64,000 bases of DNA from Paenibacillus herberti. Lineage in GTDB: Bacteria; Bacillota; Bacilli; Paenibacillales; Paenibacillaceae. The notes under the pieces were generated by a model. The model was not told where the DNA came from, searched no databases, and saw nothing but the letters and a program-made list of their open reading frames with translations. A program made the translations under genes and the position numbers. Location: positions 600,767 through 664,766 of the forward strand of contig NZ_NMUQ01000003.1 in the NCBI RefSeq assembly GCF_002233675.1. The letters are read 5' to 3'. The first letter of the stretch is position 1. Each line of letters begins with the position of its first letter. Below, piece by piece: positions 17,126 through 25,089 of this stretch.

Positions 17126-19387
17126 ATGGCAAGGGCTAAGGAAACGGATAATAGCCGCTCCGCGGAATATGGAATCCGCGAGGGTGAAGCGGCGGTGCTG
17201 AGGCAAAGGCTGGCCGGAGCCTGGCTCAGGCTGCCAGCGGACATTAACGAAGCTCGCCAGTTCCAGAGCTACGAGATTGTGTTCACCGACCGCGAGATGG
17301 CGGTGCTGGATGGACAGGGGCGGCTGCAGAGGCGCTATTCCAAAGGGATGATCGATGAGATCGAGCTGAGGGAAGGCATTGCAGGCGGCTCGCTCAATCT
17401 ATTGACTCGCGACGGTATGCGCGAGGCGGCACGTTTCACGCTTCCGCATATGGAAGCGTACCGCGAGGCCATGCCGCGTATAACGGCATGGCTGGATGAA
17501 CCGCTCCCGTTGCCGGGAGCGGGAGCGGTATTGGCGGCCGAGCCTACCGGCACGGCCGCAGGGCATCACGCCTGCCGTGTATGCGGCAGGCGGCTCTGGC
17601 ATCGGCGGACCAAATGCCTCCGCTGCAGCAACAAGTACATGATGGTCCGCCGCATATTGGCTTATGCGCGTCCGCATCGCAAGCTGATGATTGCAAGCGG
17701 TGTGCTGTTGCTCGTCAGCATCGTTTTCGAGCTGCTGCCGACGTACCTGATGAAGCTGCTGATCGATAACTTCACGAGCGGCGGCGGCAGCCCATCGGTG
17801 CTAATGGGAATTATCATCGCGATGGCTTCCATCCATTTGGTCGGCACCGGGGTGTCGATGGCGCGCAGCTTTATCGGCCTGCGCTTCGGCGGCAAGCTGA
17901 TGGGTGATATCCGCAAGCATGCCTTCGAGGCGATTATGCGACTTTCGATGAGTTATTTTGACCGGAGACAGGTTTCACAGTTCATCAGCCGTGTCCAAAA
18001 TGACACCGAGGAACTAAAGCAATTCCTCACCGATGGCTTCATCCAGTTCCTCTCGCAAGTGCTCATGGCCGTAGGCGTGTTAGGGCTGTTATTCTACCTG
18101 AACGCTCCGCTGACATGGATGATTCTTATCCCTGTACCGTTTCTCGCCGGAGGATTCCTCTGGTTGTGGCCGCGTATTCGCATCATGTGGTACTCGCAAT
18201 GGATGAGCATCATGAACGTGAACAACGTTATCGGCGAGGCGCTGCAAGGCATCCGTGTCATCAAAGCATTCGCACAGGAAAAACGGGAGAAGGAGCGGTT
18301 CGCCAAGGCCAATGACACCTTGGTTAAACGTATGATTTCCATGGGTAATCTATGGATGAGCGTGTCTCCGCTGTTCTCGCTCGTCATCGCGGCTTTTGGC
18401 CTGCTTGTATGGTATAGCGGCGGTAAGTCTGTGCTGCAGGGCGGGATGTCGCTCGGCACTCTGACCGCTTATGCTTCTTATTTGGTTATGTTTTTCGGCC
18501 CGTTACAGTACTTCGGGGCTTCACTGAATATGATCAACCGAGTTATGGGCTCTGCTGAGCGAATTTTCGAGCTGATGGATGCAGCAAGCGACACGCCGGA
18601 TCGGGAAGATGCGGTGCAGCTGACGGCGGTTCGCGGTGAGATCCGGTTTAATGGCGTACGTTATGGCTATGACAAAAGTCGTGCTGTTCTCAAGGACATG
18701 GACTTGACGATCAAGCCTGGCGAAATGATCGGTTTGGTCGGCCCTTCCGGTGCGGGCAAGTCTACGCTCATTAATCTGGTTTGCCGTTTTTATGACCCGG
18801 ATGGCGGTAGCATAACGCTGGATGGCATCGACCTGCGGGATATTGCTCAGGAGAGTCTTCGCTCCCGCATTGGCGTTGTGCTGCAAGAAACTTTTCTTTT
18901 TGACGGAACCATCGCGCAAAATATCGCCTACGGCAAAAAGGACGCCTCGCCCGAGGGAATCATCGAGGCTGCGCGTCTGGCCAACGCCCATGGATTCATC
19001 TGCGGGCTGCCGGAAGGGTACGAGACAGGGGTTGGTGAGCGCGGCCACCGTCTGTCAGGCGGGGAAAAGCAGCGCATCGCCATCGCTCGCGCCGTGCTGC
19101 TCGATCCGGAAATTCTCATCCTCGACGAGGCGACTGCTTCGGTAGATACGGAGACCGAGCGAGCGATTCAGGAAGCGCTAGCCCGCCTCGTGCGCGGCCG
19201 CACGACAATTGCAATTGCCCATCGGCTGTCAACGCTGCGCGACGCTGATAGGCTCATTGTGTTAGAGCAGGGGCGTATCGTCGAAACGGGCACACATGAG
19301 GAACTATACAGGAGCAAAAGAACCTATTATCGTCTCGTGGAATCACAGAAGCAGATGACGGATTCTCCTTCGGAGGTAGGGATATGA
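17126..19387 (+). CDS. ABC exporter with N-terminal PH-like and zinc-ribbon extension
   Basis: 753 residues. A soluble N-terminal region (1-145; QFQSYEIVFTDREMAVLDGQ looks like a PH-type beta fold) is followed by a zinc ribbon, C150-x2-C153 and C164-x2-C167. The six-helix exporter membrane domain (about 175-470) and the ATPase follow, with Walker A GPSGAGKST (K545), signature LSGGEKQRIAIARA near 642 and Walker B ILILDEATASVD. It would act as a homodimeric exporter of unknown substrate. Similar ABC-DUF1854 pairs are annotated in proteobacteria as cyanophycin-associated. GGAAGGAG at 17111-17118 selects the ATG at 17126. It overlaps the next gene by 4 bases. Confidence 0.85.
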   Translation: MARAKETDNSRSAEYGIREGEAAVLRQRLAGAWLRLPADINEARQFQSYEIVFTDREMAVLDGQGRLQRRYSKGMIDEIELREGIAGGSLNLLTRDGMREAARFTLPHMEAYREAMPRITAWLDEPLPLPGAGAVLAAEPTGTAAGHHACRVCGRRLWHRRTKCLRCSNKYMMVRRILAYARPHRKLMIASGVLLLVSIVFELLPTYLMKLLIDNFTSGGGSPSVLMGIIIAMASIHLVGTGVSMARSFIGLRFGGKLMGDIRKHAFEAIMRLSMSYFDRRQVSQFISRVQNDTEELKQFLTDGFIQFLSQVLMAVGVLGLLFYLNAPLTWMILIPVPFLAGGFLWLWPRIRIMWYSQWMSIMNVNNVIGEALQGIRVIKAFAQEKREKERFAKANDTLVKRMISMGNLWMSVSPLFSLVIAAFGLLVWYSGGKSVLQGGMSLGTLTAYASYLVMFFGPLQYFGASLNMINRVMGSAERIFELMDAASDTPDREDAVQLTAVRGEIRFNGVRYGYDKSRAVLKDMDLTIKPGEMIGLVGPSGAGKSTLINLVCRFYDPDGGSITLDGIDLRDIAQESLRSRIGVVLQETFLFDGTIAQNIAYGKKDASPEGIIEAARLANAHGFICGLPEGYETGVGERGHRLSGGEKQRIAIARAVLLDPEILILDEATASVDTETERAIQEALARLVRGRTTIAIAHRLSTLRDADRLIVLEQGRIVETGTHEELYRSKRTYYRLVESQKQMTDSPSEVGI

Positions 19388-19893
19388 GTAATAATAGTAA
19401 TCTTGTTTTTATGAACCGCATCCAATTATATGATGTTTTGCTCTATCATAGCCGCGAGGGTTATCTCAAGGCAGTGCTCGGCGGCGAGCAGATGGGCAGA
19501 GTTAAGCTGGTGAGATGTTTCCCCTATTCCATGCCAGATCGGCTAATTTCCATCCGTACTGCGGACACAGGCAAGGAGCTGCTGCTACTGCCGAGTCTTG
19601 ATCATCTGCAGGAGGAAAGCCGCAGCGCGGCAATGCTGGAGCTGGAACGTGAATATATGATTCCACGTATCGAGCGCATCCTGTCCATTCGCAAAAAGGG
19701 ACCCGAGTGGATCTGGTCCGTTGATACCGATTATGGTCCGAGTACGTTACATATGAGCATTCTGCATGAAGGAATTCATGAACTGGCCGACGGCCGCTGG
19801 ATTGTTACTGACGATGATGGTCGGCGCTTCGAGCTTTCGAATGTCGACCGCATGGATAAACAAAGTCGTGAACAGTGGGGTAAAATCGGCTAA
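19384..19893 (+). CDS. DUF1854 domain protein, partner of the ABC exporter
   Basis: 169 residues, no membrane segment. RVKLVRCFPYSMPDRLISIR and ELEREYMIPRIERILSIRKK resemble DUF1854 proteins, which are regularly encoded next to this type of ABC transporter. The function is unknown; a cytosolic regulatory subunit is an inference from the fixed neighbourhood. ATG overlaps the exporter stop (ATGA), with GGAGGT at 19372-19377. Confidence 0.75.
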   Translation: MSNNSNLVFMNRIQLYDVLLYHSREGYLKAVLGGEQMGRVKLVRCFPYSMPDRLISIRTADTGKELLLLPSLDHLQEESRSAAMLELEREYMIPRIERILSIRKKGPEWIWSVDTDYGPSTLHMSILHEGIHELADGRWIVTDDDGRRFELSNVDRMDKQSREQWGKIG

Positions 19894-19901
19894 AACACAT
19901 A

Positions 19902-19937
19902 CAAAAGTCGGACCGATTTCGTCGGATCCGGCTTTTT
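19902..19937 (+). terminator. Intrinsic terminator after the exporter-DUF1854 pair
   Basis: An imperfect stem, AAAAGTCGGACCGA with TCGGATCCGGCTTTTT, with a loop TTTCG. Confidence 0.75.
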
Positions 19938-20050
19938 AGATTTATCGCTAAATAAAGAAGGAATTCTCATTGATTAGTCGAAATTGTAAGCGTATACATA
20001 ATTACTTGGTTGTACTCGACAAATTTCTAGGTCTTTTCTTAGGTTTAAGC

Positions 20051-20106
20051 TTGACGAATAGCGATATTTGTCATAAATTAAATCTATACGCGATACAAAT
20101 TGTAAC
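20051..20106 (+). promoter_or_regulatory. Promoter and GATAC-N5-GTAAC site of the first Cys-rich gene
   Basis: TTGACG (20051-20056), 17 bases, TAAATT (20074-20079), the same geometry and -10 box as at 16743. The palindrome GATACAAATTGTAAC (20092-20106) starts about where transcription would begin, a typical repressor position. Confidence 0.5.
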
Positions 20107-20192
20107 AAGAAGATAAAATCCCATTTCCGGAGCGATGATAATAGCCAAGATAATCGATTTTTATTCATAGATGATCCAAGGGGGAATCCTTT

Positions 20193-20420
20193 ATGCGTTT
20201 TAGCGAGCACTTTCACTGTTTAGGCTGCGAGAAGCTGCTGCCTGAAAATGAAGCCTCGGTCCTTTTCCGTACGGGCTATTACCGAGTTTCTCATCCGCTT
20301 GGCTGCTGCCAGTTCTGCGATGGAGCCGGTTCCGGAGAGTCTACCGGCAAAGAACATTCCATTACATCGGCAAAAGACATTTCGCAATCACGCTTTGCCT
20401 ATTATTCTATTTCTGCCTAG
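20193..20420 (+). CDS. Small Cys-rich protein, paralogue A
   Basis: 75 residues with the order FHCLGCEKLLPENEASVLF, TGYYRVSHPLGCCQFC and GAGSG, i.e. C-x2-C ... CC-x2-C, which looks like a four- or five-cysteine zinc-binding knuckle. I do not recognise a named family. The ATG at 20193 has AAGGGGGA at 20178-20185. A second gene 144 bases downstream encodes a clear paralogue of the first 55 residues, which supports real coding. The C-terminal 25 residues are not conserved between the two. Confidence 0.65.
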   Translation: MRFSEHFHCLGCEKLLPENEASVLFRTGYYRVSHPLGCCQFCDGAGSGESTGKEHSITSAKDISQSRFAYYSISA

Positions 20421-20483
20421 CATTGCGTCAATAATTAACTGCTCGGAATATTGTCTATACTTAAGAGGGTCATTACTTCGGAT

Positions 20484-20504
20484 GTAGATACGATTCGTAT
20501 CTAC
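20484..20504. promoter_or_regulatory. 21-base palindrome containing GATAC-N5-GTATC (site 4)
   Basis: GTAGATACGA, one T, TCGTATCTAC is a perfect inverted repeat 61 bases before the second Cys-rich gene. Its core is the same spaced half-site pair as the three other sites. Confidence 0.5.
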
Positions 20505-20564
20505 TGGATGCGGATAGGCGAGCGAGTATGGGATGCCATAATTCAAGTCTGAGGAGTGTTCAAG

Positions 20565-20825
20565 TTGGCAGCAACAGGTCAGTTATTCCATTGCGTACGT
20601 TGCGAGCAGATGTTGGGCTTGCAAGCGGCGGCAAAGTTGTTCCAGACCGGCTTCTATAGAAGTTCCCAGCTGATGGGCTGCTGCAGTTCCTGCAGTGGGA
20701 TCGGTATGGGGGATGCGTCCTCCAAGGACAATAGTAGTAGCTTTGTAGATTCCGCGTGTACGGCTTGGTTTAGCAATCGGGTCAACAGCCTTCCTATGAG
20801 TTTTGCAATAACACCAAGCATTTAG
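20565..20825 (+). CDS. Small Cys-rich protein, paralogue B
   Basis: 86 residues from the TTG at 20565, chosen because GAGGAG at 20551-20556 lies 8 bases upstream; a GTG at 20556 would overlap that site. It shares with paralogue A the pattern FHC-x2-CE-x2-L, A-x2-LF-x-TG[FY]YR-x-S, GCC-x2-C-x-G-x-G-x-G. No membrane segment or signal peptide is evident. It ends shortly before a strong terminator and has its own operator-like palindrome. Function unknown; metal binding by the cysteines is an inference. Confidence 0.6.
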   Translation: MAATGQLFHCVRCEQMLGLQAAAKLFQTGFYRSSQLMGCCSSCSGIGMGDASSKDNSSSFVDSACTAWFSNRVNSLPMSFAITPSI

Positions 20826-20856
20826 CTGGAAAATGCCAACTGTTCGATCCGTCCCC

Positions 20857-20893
20857 AACACCCCAGCCTTTATTAAGGTTGGGGTGTTTTTTG
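20857..20893 (+). terminator. Intrinsic terminator after Cys-rich paralogue B
   Basis: AACACCCCAGCCTT (20857-20870) pairs with AAGGTTGGGGTGTT (20875-20888), then a T-run. Confidence 0.85.
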
Positions 20894-21008
20894 GTTAAGC
20901 GGTTTCTAATGGGTTCAACCGGGAATATCCACCTCCACGGCTTCCTTAGGGGCTTCAAATAGGCTATAATGTTCTGGATATGAATGGAAAATTGTGAGGT
21001 GAAGTAAG

Positions 21009-21971
21009 CTGAGTCAGCCTATTGTGCAACTGAAACAAGTAACCAAACGAATTGGTAACAAGACAATCATCGACAACCTGACTCTTGATCTTCCTCAAGG
21101 TGAGGTGTTCGGCTTCCTCGGGCCTAACGGCTCGGGCAAAACAACGACGATCCGCATGATGGTCGGCTTAATGCGACTGACAGAGGGGGATATTGTCATC
21201 GGCGGGTCGAGTATCCGCACGGATTTTGAGAAAGCAATCCGCCAAGTGGGAGCGATCGTGGAAAACCCGGAGATGTACAAATATCTGAGCGGTTATCGTA
21301 ACCTGATGCACTATGCACGTATGGTGCCGGGCATCAGCCGCAACCGGATCGACGAGGTCATCCGGCTTACAGGTTTGGATAAGCGGATCGAGGATAAGGT
21401 TAAAACCTACTCGCTCGGCATGAGGCAGAGGCTGGGTGTTGCCCAGGCGCTGCTGCATAAACCTTCCCTGCTTATTCTTGACGAGCCGACCAACGGTCTC
21501 GACCCGGCAGGTATTCGTGAGCTTCGGGATTATTTGCGAAGGTTAGCGGTGGAAGAAGGAACGACTGTATTCGTTTCCAGCCATCTGTTGTCAGAAATGG
21601 AACTGATGTGCGACCGGGTAGCAATCATCCAAGCCGGCAAGCTTATCGACATCCGCTCGCTTCGCCCTGGAGGCGTGGACAGTAATGGCATGGGTGAAGG
21701 TGTTCCTGGGCAGGTTCTTTTCGAGGTGGACCGCCCGGACGAGGCGGCTCGCCTGCTTCAGGAGGAGATCCGTACAGCGGACGGAGTGCCTGCTAAGCTC
21801 GATATCCGCAGCGCAGAAGGATCCATTCTGCTGGACGCGATGCGAGAGGACATTGCCGAGCTCAATGGGCTGCTTGTCCGCGGAGGCATCCGAGTGTATA
21901 GCATCCGCTCCGTGAGCAAGTCACTTGAAGATCAATTCCTGGAAGTAACAGGAGGTGAATCCGTTGTTTAA
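21009..21971 (+). CDS. ABC-2 type transporter, ATP-binding protein
   Basis: About 320 residues with Walker A GPNGSGKTTT, signature YSLGMRQRLGVAQALL, Walker B LLILDEPTNGLDP and the H-loop SSHLLSEME. A C-terminal domain follows as in BcrA/EcsA-type ATPases. With the next gene it forms an exporter for a lipid, peptide or antibiotic; the substrate is unknown. No ATG fits: GAGGTGAAG at 20996-21004 is best placed for a CTG at 21009, whereas the GTG at 21024 is 20 bases away. The 3' end overlaps the permease start by 8 bases. Confidence 0.85.
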   Translation: MSQPIVQLKQVTKRIGNKTIIDNLTLDLPQGEVFGFLGPNGSGKTTTIRMMVGLMRLTEGDIVIGGSSIRTDFEKAIRQVGAIVENPEMYKYLSGYRNLMHYARMVPGISRNRIDEVIRLTGLDKRIEDKVKTYSLGMRQRLGVAQALLHKPSLLILDEPTNGLDPAGIRELRDYLRRLAVEEGTTVFVSSHLLSEMELMCDRVAIIQAGKLIDIRSLRPGGVDSNGMGEGVPGQVLFEVDRPDEAARLLQEEIRTADGVPAKLDIRSAEGSILLDAMREDIAELNGLLVRGGIRVYSIRSVSKSLEDQFLEVTGGESVV

Positions 21972-22788
21972 TTTTGCCGCCCTCGTGGCTAATGAGAATA
22001 TGAAAATTTATCGGCGGGTTCGCGTTTGGATCATGCTTGGCCTTCTGGTCGTACTGTCAGCAGCGATTTCGATTATCGCTTCAATAACGTCAAGCTCCCC
22101 GCTTACGATGTGGGGCATGATCCCAATTATTCTAATGATTTTGATGCCGCTGGCTAATATTTTTTGCATCATCATCGCGGCGGACAGCGTAGCAGGAGAG
22201 TTCACGCAAGGTACAATTAAGCTGCTGCTTATCCGCCCTTGGTCTCGCTCCAAGGTGCTTTTATCCAAGTATGTGTCGGTGCTGCTGTTCGTTCTGTTTA
22301 GTCTGGTTGTTGTTTATATATCGACTTTTCTAATCAATCTGCTTGTGTTTGGTTACGAAAGTGGTGTATTGGCACAGCAGACATTCCAGACGATGGACAA
22401 AGAAATGTCGGCTTGGTCTTACGTGAACCAATTTTTCCTAATGGAGTTCATTTCCTCCACGGTTACGGTGACTCTTGCATTCATGATTTCCGCCGCATTC
22501 CGCAGCAGCGGTTTGGCGATCGGACTTTCTCTGTTTATCGTCCTGATGGGAAGCTCGCTGTCGCAGCTTCTTGGTCTTGTAAATAAACCATGGGTAGACT
22601 ATGTGATATTCCTGCATCTCGACCTGGCCCGTTATATCGGCGGAGCAAATCCCGACAGGGGCTTGATGTTTGCCGGTACTGAGAGTCCGATGACACTCGG
22701 CTTCTCGCTCGCCGTGCTTGCTGGTTACTACATTATCTTCATGGCGCTCTCCTGGTTTGTATTTACGAAACGGGATGTAGCGGCCTAA
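21964..22788 (+). CDS. ABC-2 type transporter, permease
   Basis: 274 residues with six hydrophobic segments, beginning ANENMKIYRRVRVWIML. The segment DSVAGEFTQGTIKLLLIRPWSR is characteristic of ABC-2 permeases of the BcrB/YtrC sort. The TTG at 21964 follows GGAGGTGA (21951-21958); the GTG at 21955 lies inside that site. It partners the upstream ATPase. Confidence 0.85.
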   Translation: MFNFAALVANENMKIYRRVRVWIMLGLLVVLSAAISIIASITSSSPLTMWGMIPIILMILMPLANIFCIIIAADSVAGEFTQGTIKLLLIRPWSRSKVLLSKYVSVLLFVLFSLVVVYISTFLINLLVFGYESGVLAQQTFQTMDKEMSAWSYVNQFFLMEFISSTVTVTLAFMISAAFRSSGLAIGLSLFIVLMGSSLSQLLGLVNKPWVDYVIFLHLDLARYIGGANPDRGLMFAGTESPMTLGFSLAVLAGYYIIFMALSWFVFTKRDVAA

Positions 22789-22807
22789 GCTCCACTAGGA
22801 ATAGAAC

Positions 22808-22853
22808 AAAAAACTCGCGAGCTGGACGATACTCCAGAGCGCGAGTTTTTTTG
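22808..22853. terminator. Bidirectional intrinsic terminator
   Basis: AAAAAACTCGCG pairs with CGCGAGTTTTTT. It lies between the convergent permease and bactofilin genes and has T-runs on both strands. Confidence 0.85.
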
Positions 22854-22877
22854 TTGGGTCAACGTTGTAAACTAGCT

Positions 22878-23393
22878 TCAACCCGCTTGGCGGCGCTCCT
22901 TTACGCTTCCTTCGCGCACCGGCTCTCGGGTTTCGCGCGAAGCGGCGGGGTCACCGGCGGAGCGGTTAAGTGGAGCAGATTGGCCTGATCCGCCTGAGAC
23001 GCTGTCCGCTACTGAATTTGTAGCAACTGGCGGAGTAACGGTCTGTTGCGTGCGTTGCTCCATGCGGCAGCTGCCGCTCAAAATACCGCCATCCTGAACG
23101 AGCAGTGAAGAGGTTGTAGCTGTGCCGTGCAACTGCCCGCTGCTCATTATCGTGAGGCGGCCGGTCGTCACGACATCCCCGTACACTTTGCCGGTGATGG
23201 TGATGTCACGCGCGAAAATGTTGGAGCGCACTACGCCGCTTTCACCAATGATAACATCCGCCTTGCACTCGATGTCGCCTTGGTATTCACCTTCGATGCG
23301 CAGGCTGGCTTCACAGGTCATCTTTCCTTCGGCGTGCGTCCCTTGCCCGATCAGCGTATCGGCAACTGACCAGCGTTTGTTTTCCTTGAACAT
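22878..23393 (-). CDS. Bactofilin (polymer-forming cytoskeletal protein)
   Basis: 171 residues. The central domain (about 10-115) consists of short beta-helix repeats with the family pattern: LRIEGEYQGDIECKADVIIG, VVRSNIFARDITITGKVYGD and GRLTIMSSGQLHGT. Bactofilins polymerise without nucleotide and scaffold envelope enzymes. The C-terminal 55 residues are Ser/Arg/Pro-rich and probably disordered. The ATG is preceded by GGGGGGA on this strand. It stands alone, divergent from cardiolipin synthase. Confidence 0.87.
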   Translation of the reverse strand: MFKENKRWSVADTLIGQGTHAEGKMTCEASLRIEGEYQGDIECKADVIIGESGVVRSNIFARDITITGKVYGDVVTTGRLTIMSSGQLHGTATTSSLLVQDGGILSGSCRMEQRTQQTVTPPVATNSVADSVSGGSGQSAPLNRSAGDPAASRETREPVREGSVKERRQAG

Positions 23394-23582
23394 GCTCTAA
23401 TCCCCCCTGGTGTAGGCTCGTGTTAAGTAGTATGTATTCGGCGGATAGCCGGTTCATGACGGAGGACAAGGAGTTGGACTATAATATGTTCTCTCTCCTG
23501 CTTGAAATCATAGTTCCTCGTTGATACTAAAGTAATGAAGCTTTTTCTACAAATGCTCGAATCCAATCTAAGTAGGTGTCCC

Positions 23583-25010
23583 ATGTTCTGGCTGCTTATC
23601 GCACTCTTGATCTTCCTGTTCCAAATTATGACGATTCTCATTCTGGAGTACCGTAAGCCTGGCAAAACCGTTGCCTGGCTGCTCATTCTGTTCGTGCTGC
23701 CGATCATCGGCTTCGTTATGTACTACTTTCTCGCTCGGGAGTTTCAGACTCGGCGAACGGTCCGCCGGCGAGGAATGATCGCCCGCGAGGTGCAGCTTAA
23801 GGCGCTGCGCCAAAGCTCGCTTGTACACCGGCCCGGCGACATGGAAGGCTCAGAATTTGCGCATGAAGAGCGGCTATTCAATCTGCTGAGCAGCTTCTCG
23901 ATGCTGCCGATTACAGGCTGCAATGAGACCGAGGTGCTGACGAATGGAGAAGCAACTTACCAATCGATTTTGGCCGCGCTGGAAGAAGCCAAACATCATA
24001 TCCACCTTGACTACTACACGATCCGCCATGACGAGATCGGTTGCCGCTTCAAGGAAGTGCTGATCCGCAAAGCAAAAGAAGGAGTGGAGATCAGGCTCAT
24101 TTATGACGGAATCGGAAGCCTCGAGCTCAAGAACGGATATGTTCAGGAGCTGAAGCAGGCCGGTGTGGAGGCGCATTGTTTTTTGACTCCGCGCATTGCT
24201 TTTTTCGACAAACGAGTTAATTACCGCAATCACCGGAAAATTGTTGTTGTGGACGGAACGGTCGGCTTCGTCGGTGGCATCAACATCGGGGACGAGTATT
24301 TGGGTAAAAACCCGAAGCTCGGCTTTTGGCGTGATACGCATATCAAGCTGAAGGGGGATTCGGTGTATTTTCTCCAGTTGGTGTTCATGCGGGATTGGTG
24401 GTTCACGGCTAGCAAAAGGCTAGATAAACGGGAGTATCTGCCCGAGCACGGATGCCTTGGTGCGGAGCAGGTTCAGATTGTAGCAAGCGGACCGGATTCC
24501 AGCTCAGAATCGATCCTTGAAGGTATCTTTTCGGCAATCAGCGCAGCTAAGCAGAAAGTTTATATCGCTACGCCGTATTTCATTCCCGACCCGAGTGTGT
24601 TGATGAGTCTGAGGACGGCGGCACTGAGCGGGGTTGATGTCAGAATTATTTTGCCGTATAACTCGGATTCCAGGCTTGTGCTCTACTCCTCGCTGTCCTA
24701 TGTACAAGACCTTCTGGAGGCGGGGGTGCGAATTTACCGGTATCGAAAAGGCTTCATTCATGCCAAGGTAATGATTGTGGATCGCCTGATGGCATCGGTG
24801 GGGACGGCGAACATGGATATGCGCAGCTTTTTCAGCAACTTCGAGATCAATGCGCATCTGTTCAGCGCCAAGGCGATCCAGCGGCTGGAAGAGGATTATA
24901 TGGCTGATCTGGATGAGTGTTTTGAGCTGAGCTTGCATGAATTTGAGAAGCGTCCTCTCCGGCAAAAGGCAGGGGAAGTCATCGCCCATATGCTGTCTCC
25001 GTTGTTATGA
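23583..25010 (+). CDS. cls: Cardiolipin synthase (phospholipase D family)
   Basis: 475 residues. Two N-terminal membrane helices (MFWLLIALLIFLFQIMTILI and LLILFVLPIIGFVMYYFL) precede two PLD domains with HKD motifs at H217 (HRKIVVVDGTVGFVGG) and H393 (HAKVMIVDRLMASVGTANMD). It joins two phosphatidylglycerols into cardiolipin and glycerol at the membrane. The ATG at 23583 follows AGTAGGTG at 23571-23578 and gives the usual family start; an ATG at 23535 without a good site would add 16 residues. Confidence 0.92.
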   Translation: MFWLLIALLIFLFQIMTILILEYRKPGKTVAWLLILFVLPIIGFVMYYFLAREFQTRRTVRRRGMIAREVQLKALRQSSLVHRPGDMEGSEFAHEERLFNLLSSFSMLPITGCNETEVLTNGEATYQSILAALEEAKHHIHLDYYTIRHDEIGCRFKEVLIRKAKEGVEIRLIYDGIGSLELKNGYVQELKQAGVEAHCFLTPRIAFFDKRVNYRNHRKIVVVDGTVGFVGGINIGDEYLGKNPKLGFWRDTHIKLKGDSVYFLQLVFMRDWWFTASKRLDKREYLPEHGCLGAEQVQIVASGPDSSSESILEGIFSAISAAKQKVYIATPYFIPDPSVLMSLRTAALSGVDVRIILPYNSDSRLVLYSSLSYVQDLLEAGVRIYRYRKGFIHAKVMIVDRLMASVGTANMDMRSFFSNFEINAHLFSAKAIQRLEEDYMADLDECFELSLHEFEKRPLRQKAGEVIAHMLSPLL

Positions 25011-25021
25011 AATATGGGATG

Positions 25022-25050
25022 AAAAAAGCGCCCGGTGGGGCGCTTTTTTA
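25022..25050. terminator. Bidirectional intrinsic terminator
   Basis: AAAAAAGCGCC pairs with GGGCGCTTTTTT, between the convergent cls and NHEJ genes. Confidence 0.85.
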
Positions 25051-25089
25051 GGGTTCCAAGAAGCTTCTGGACGTTTGCGGCCGGGTTCA

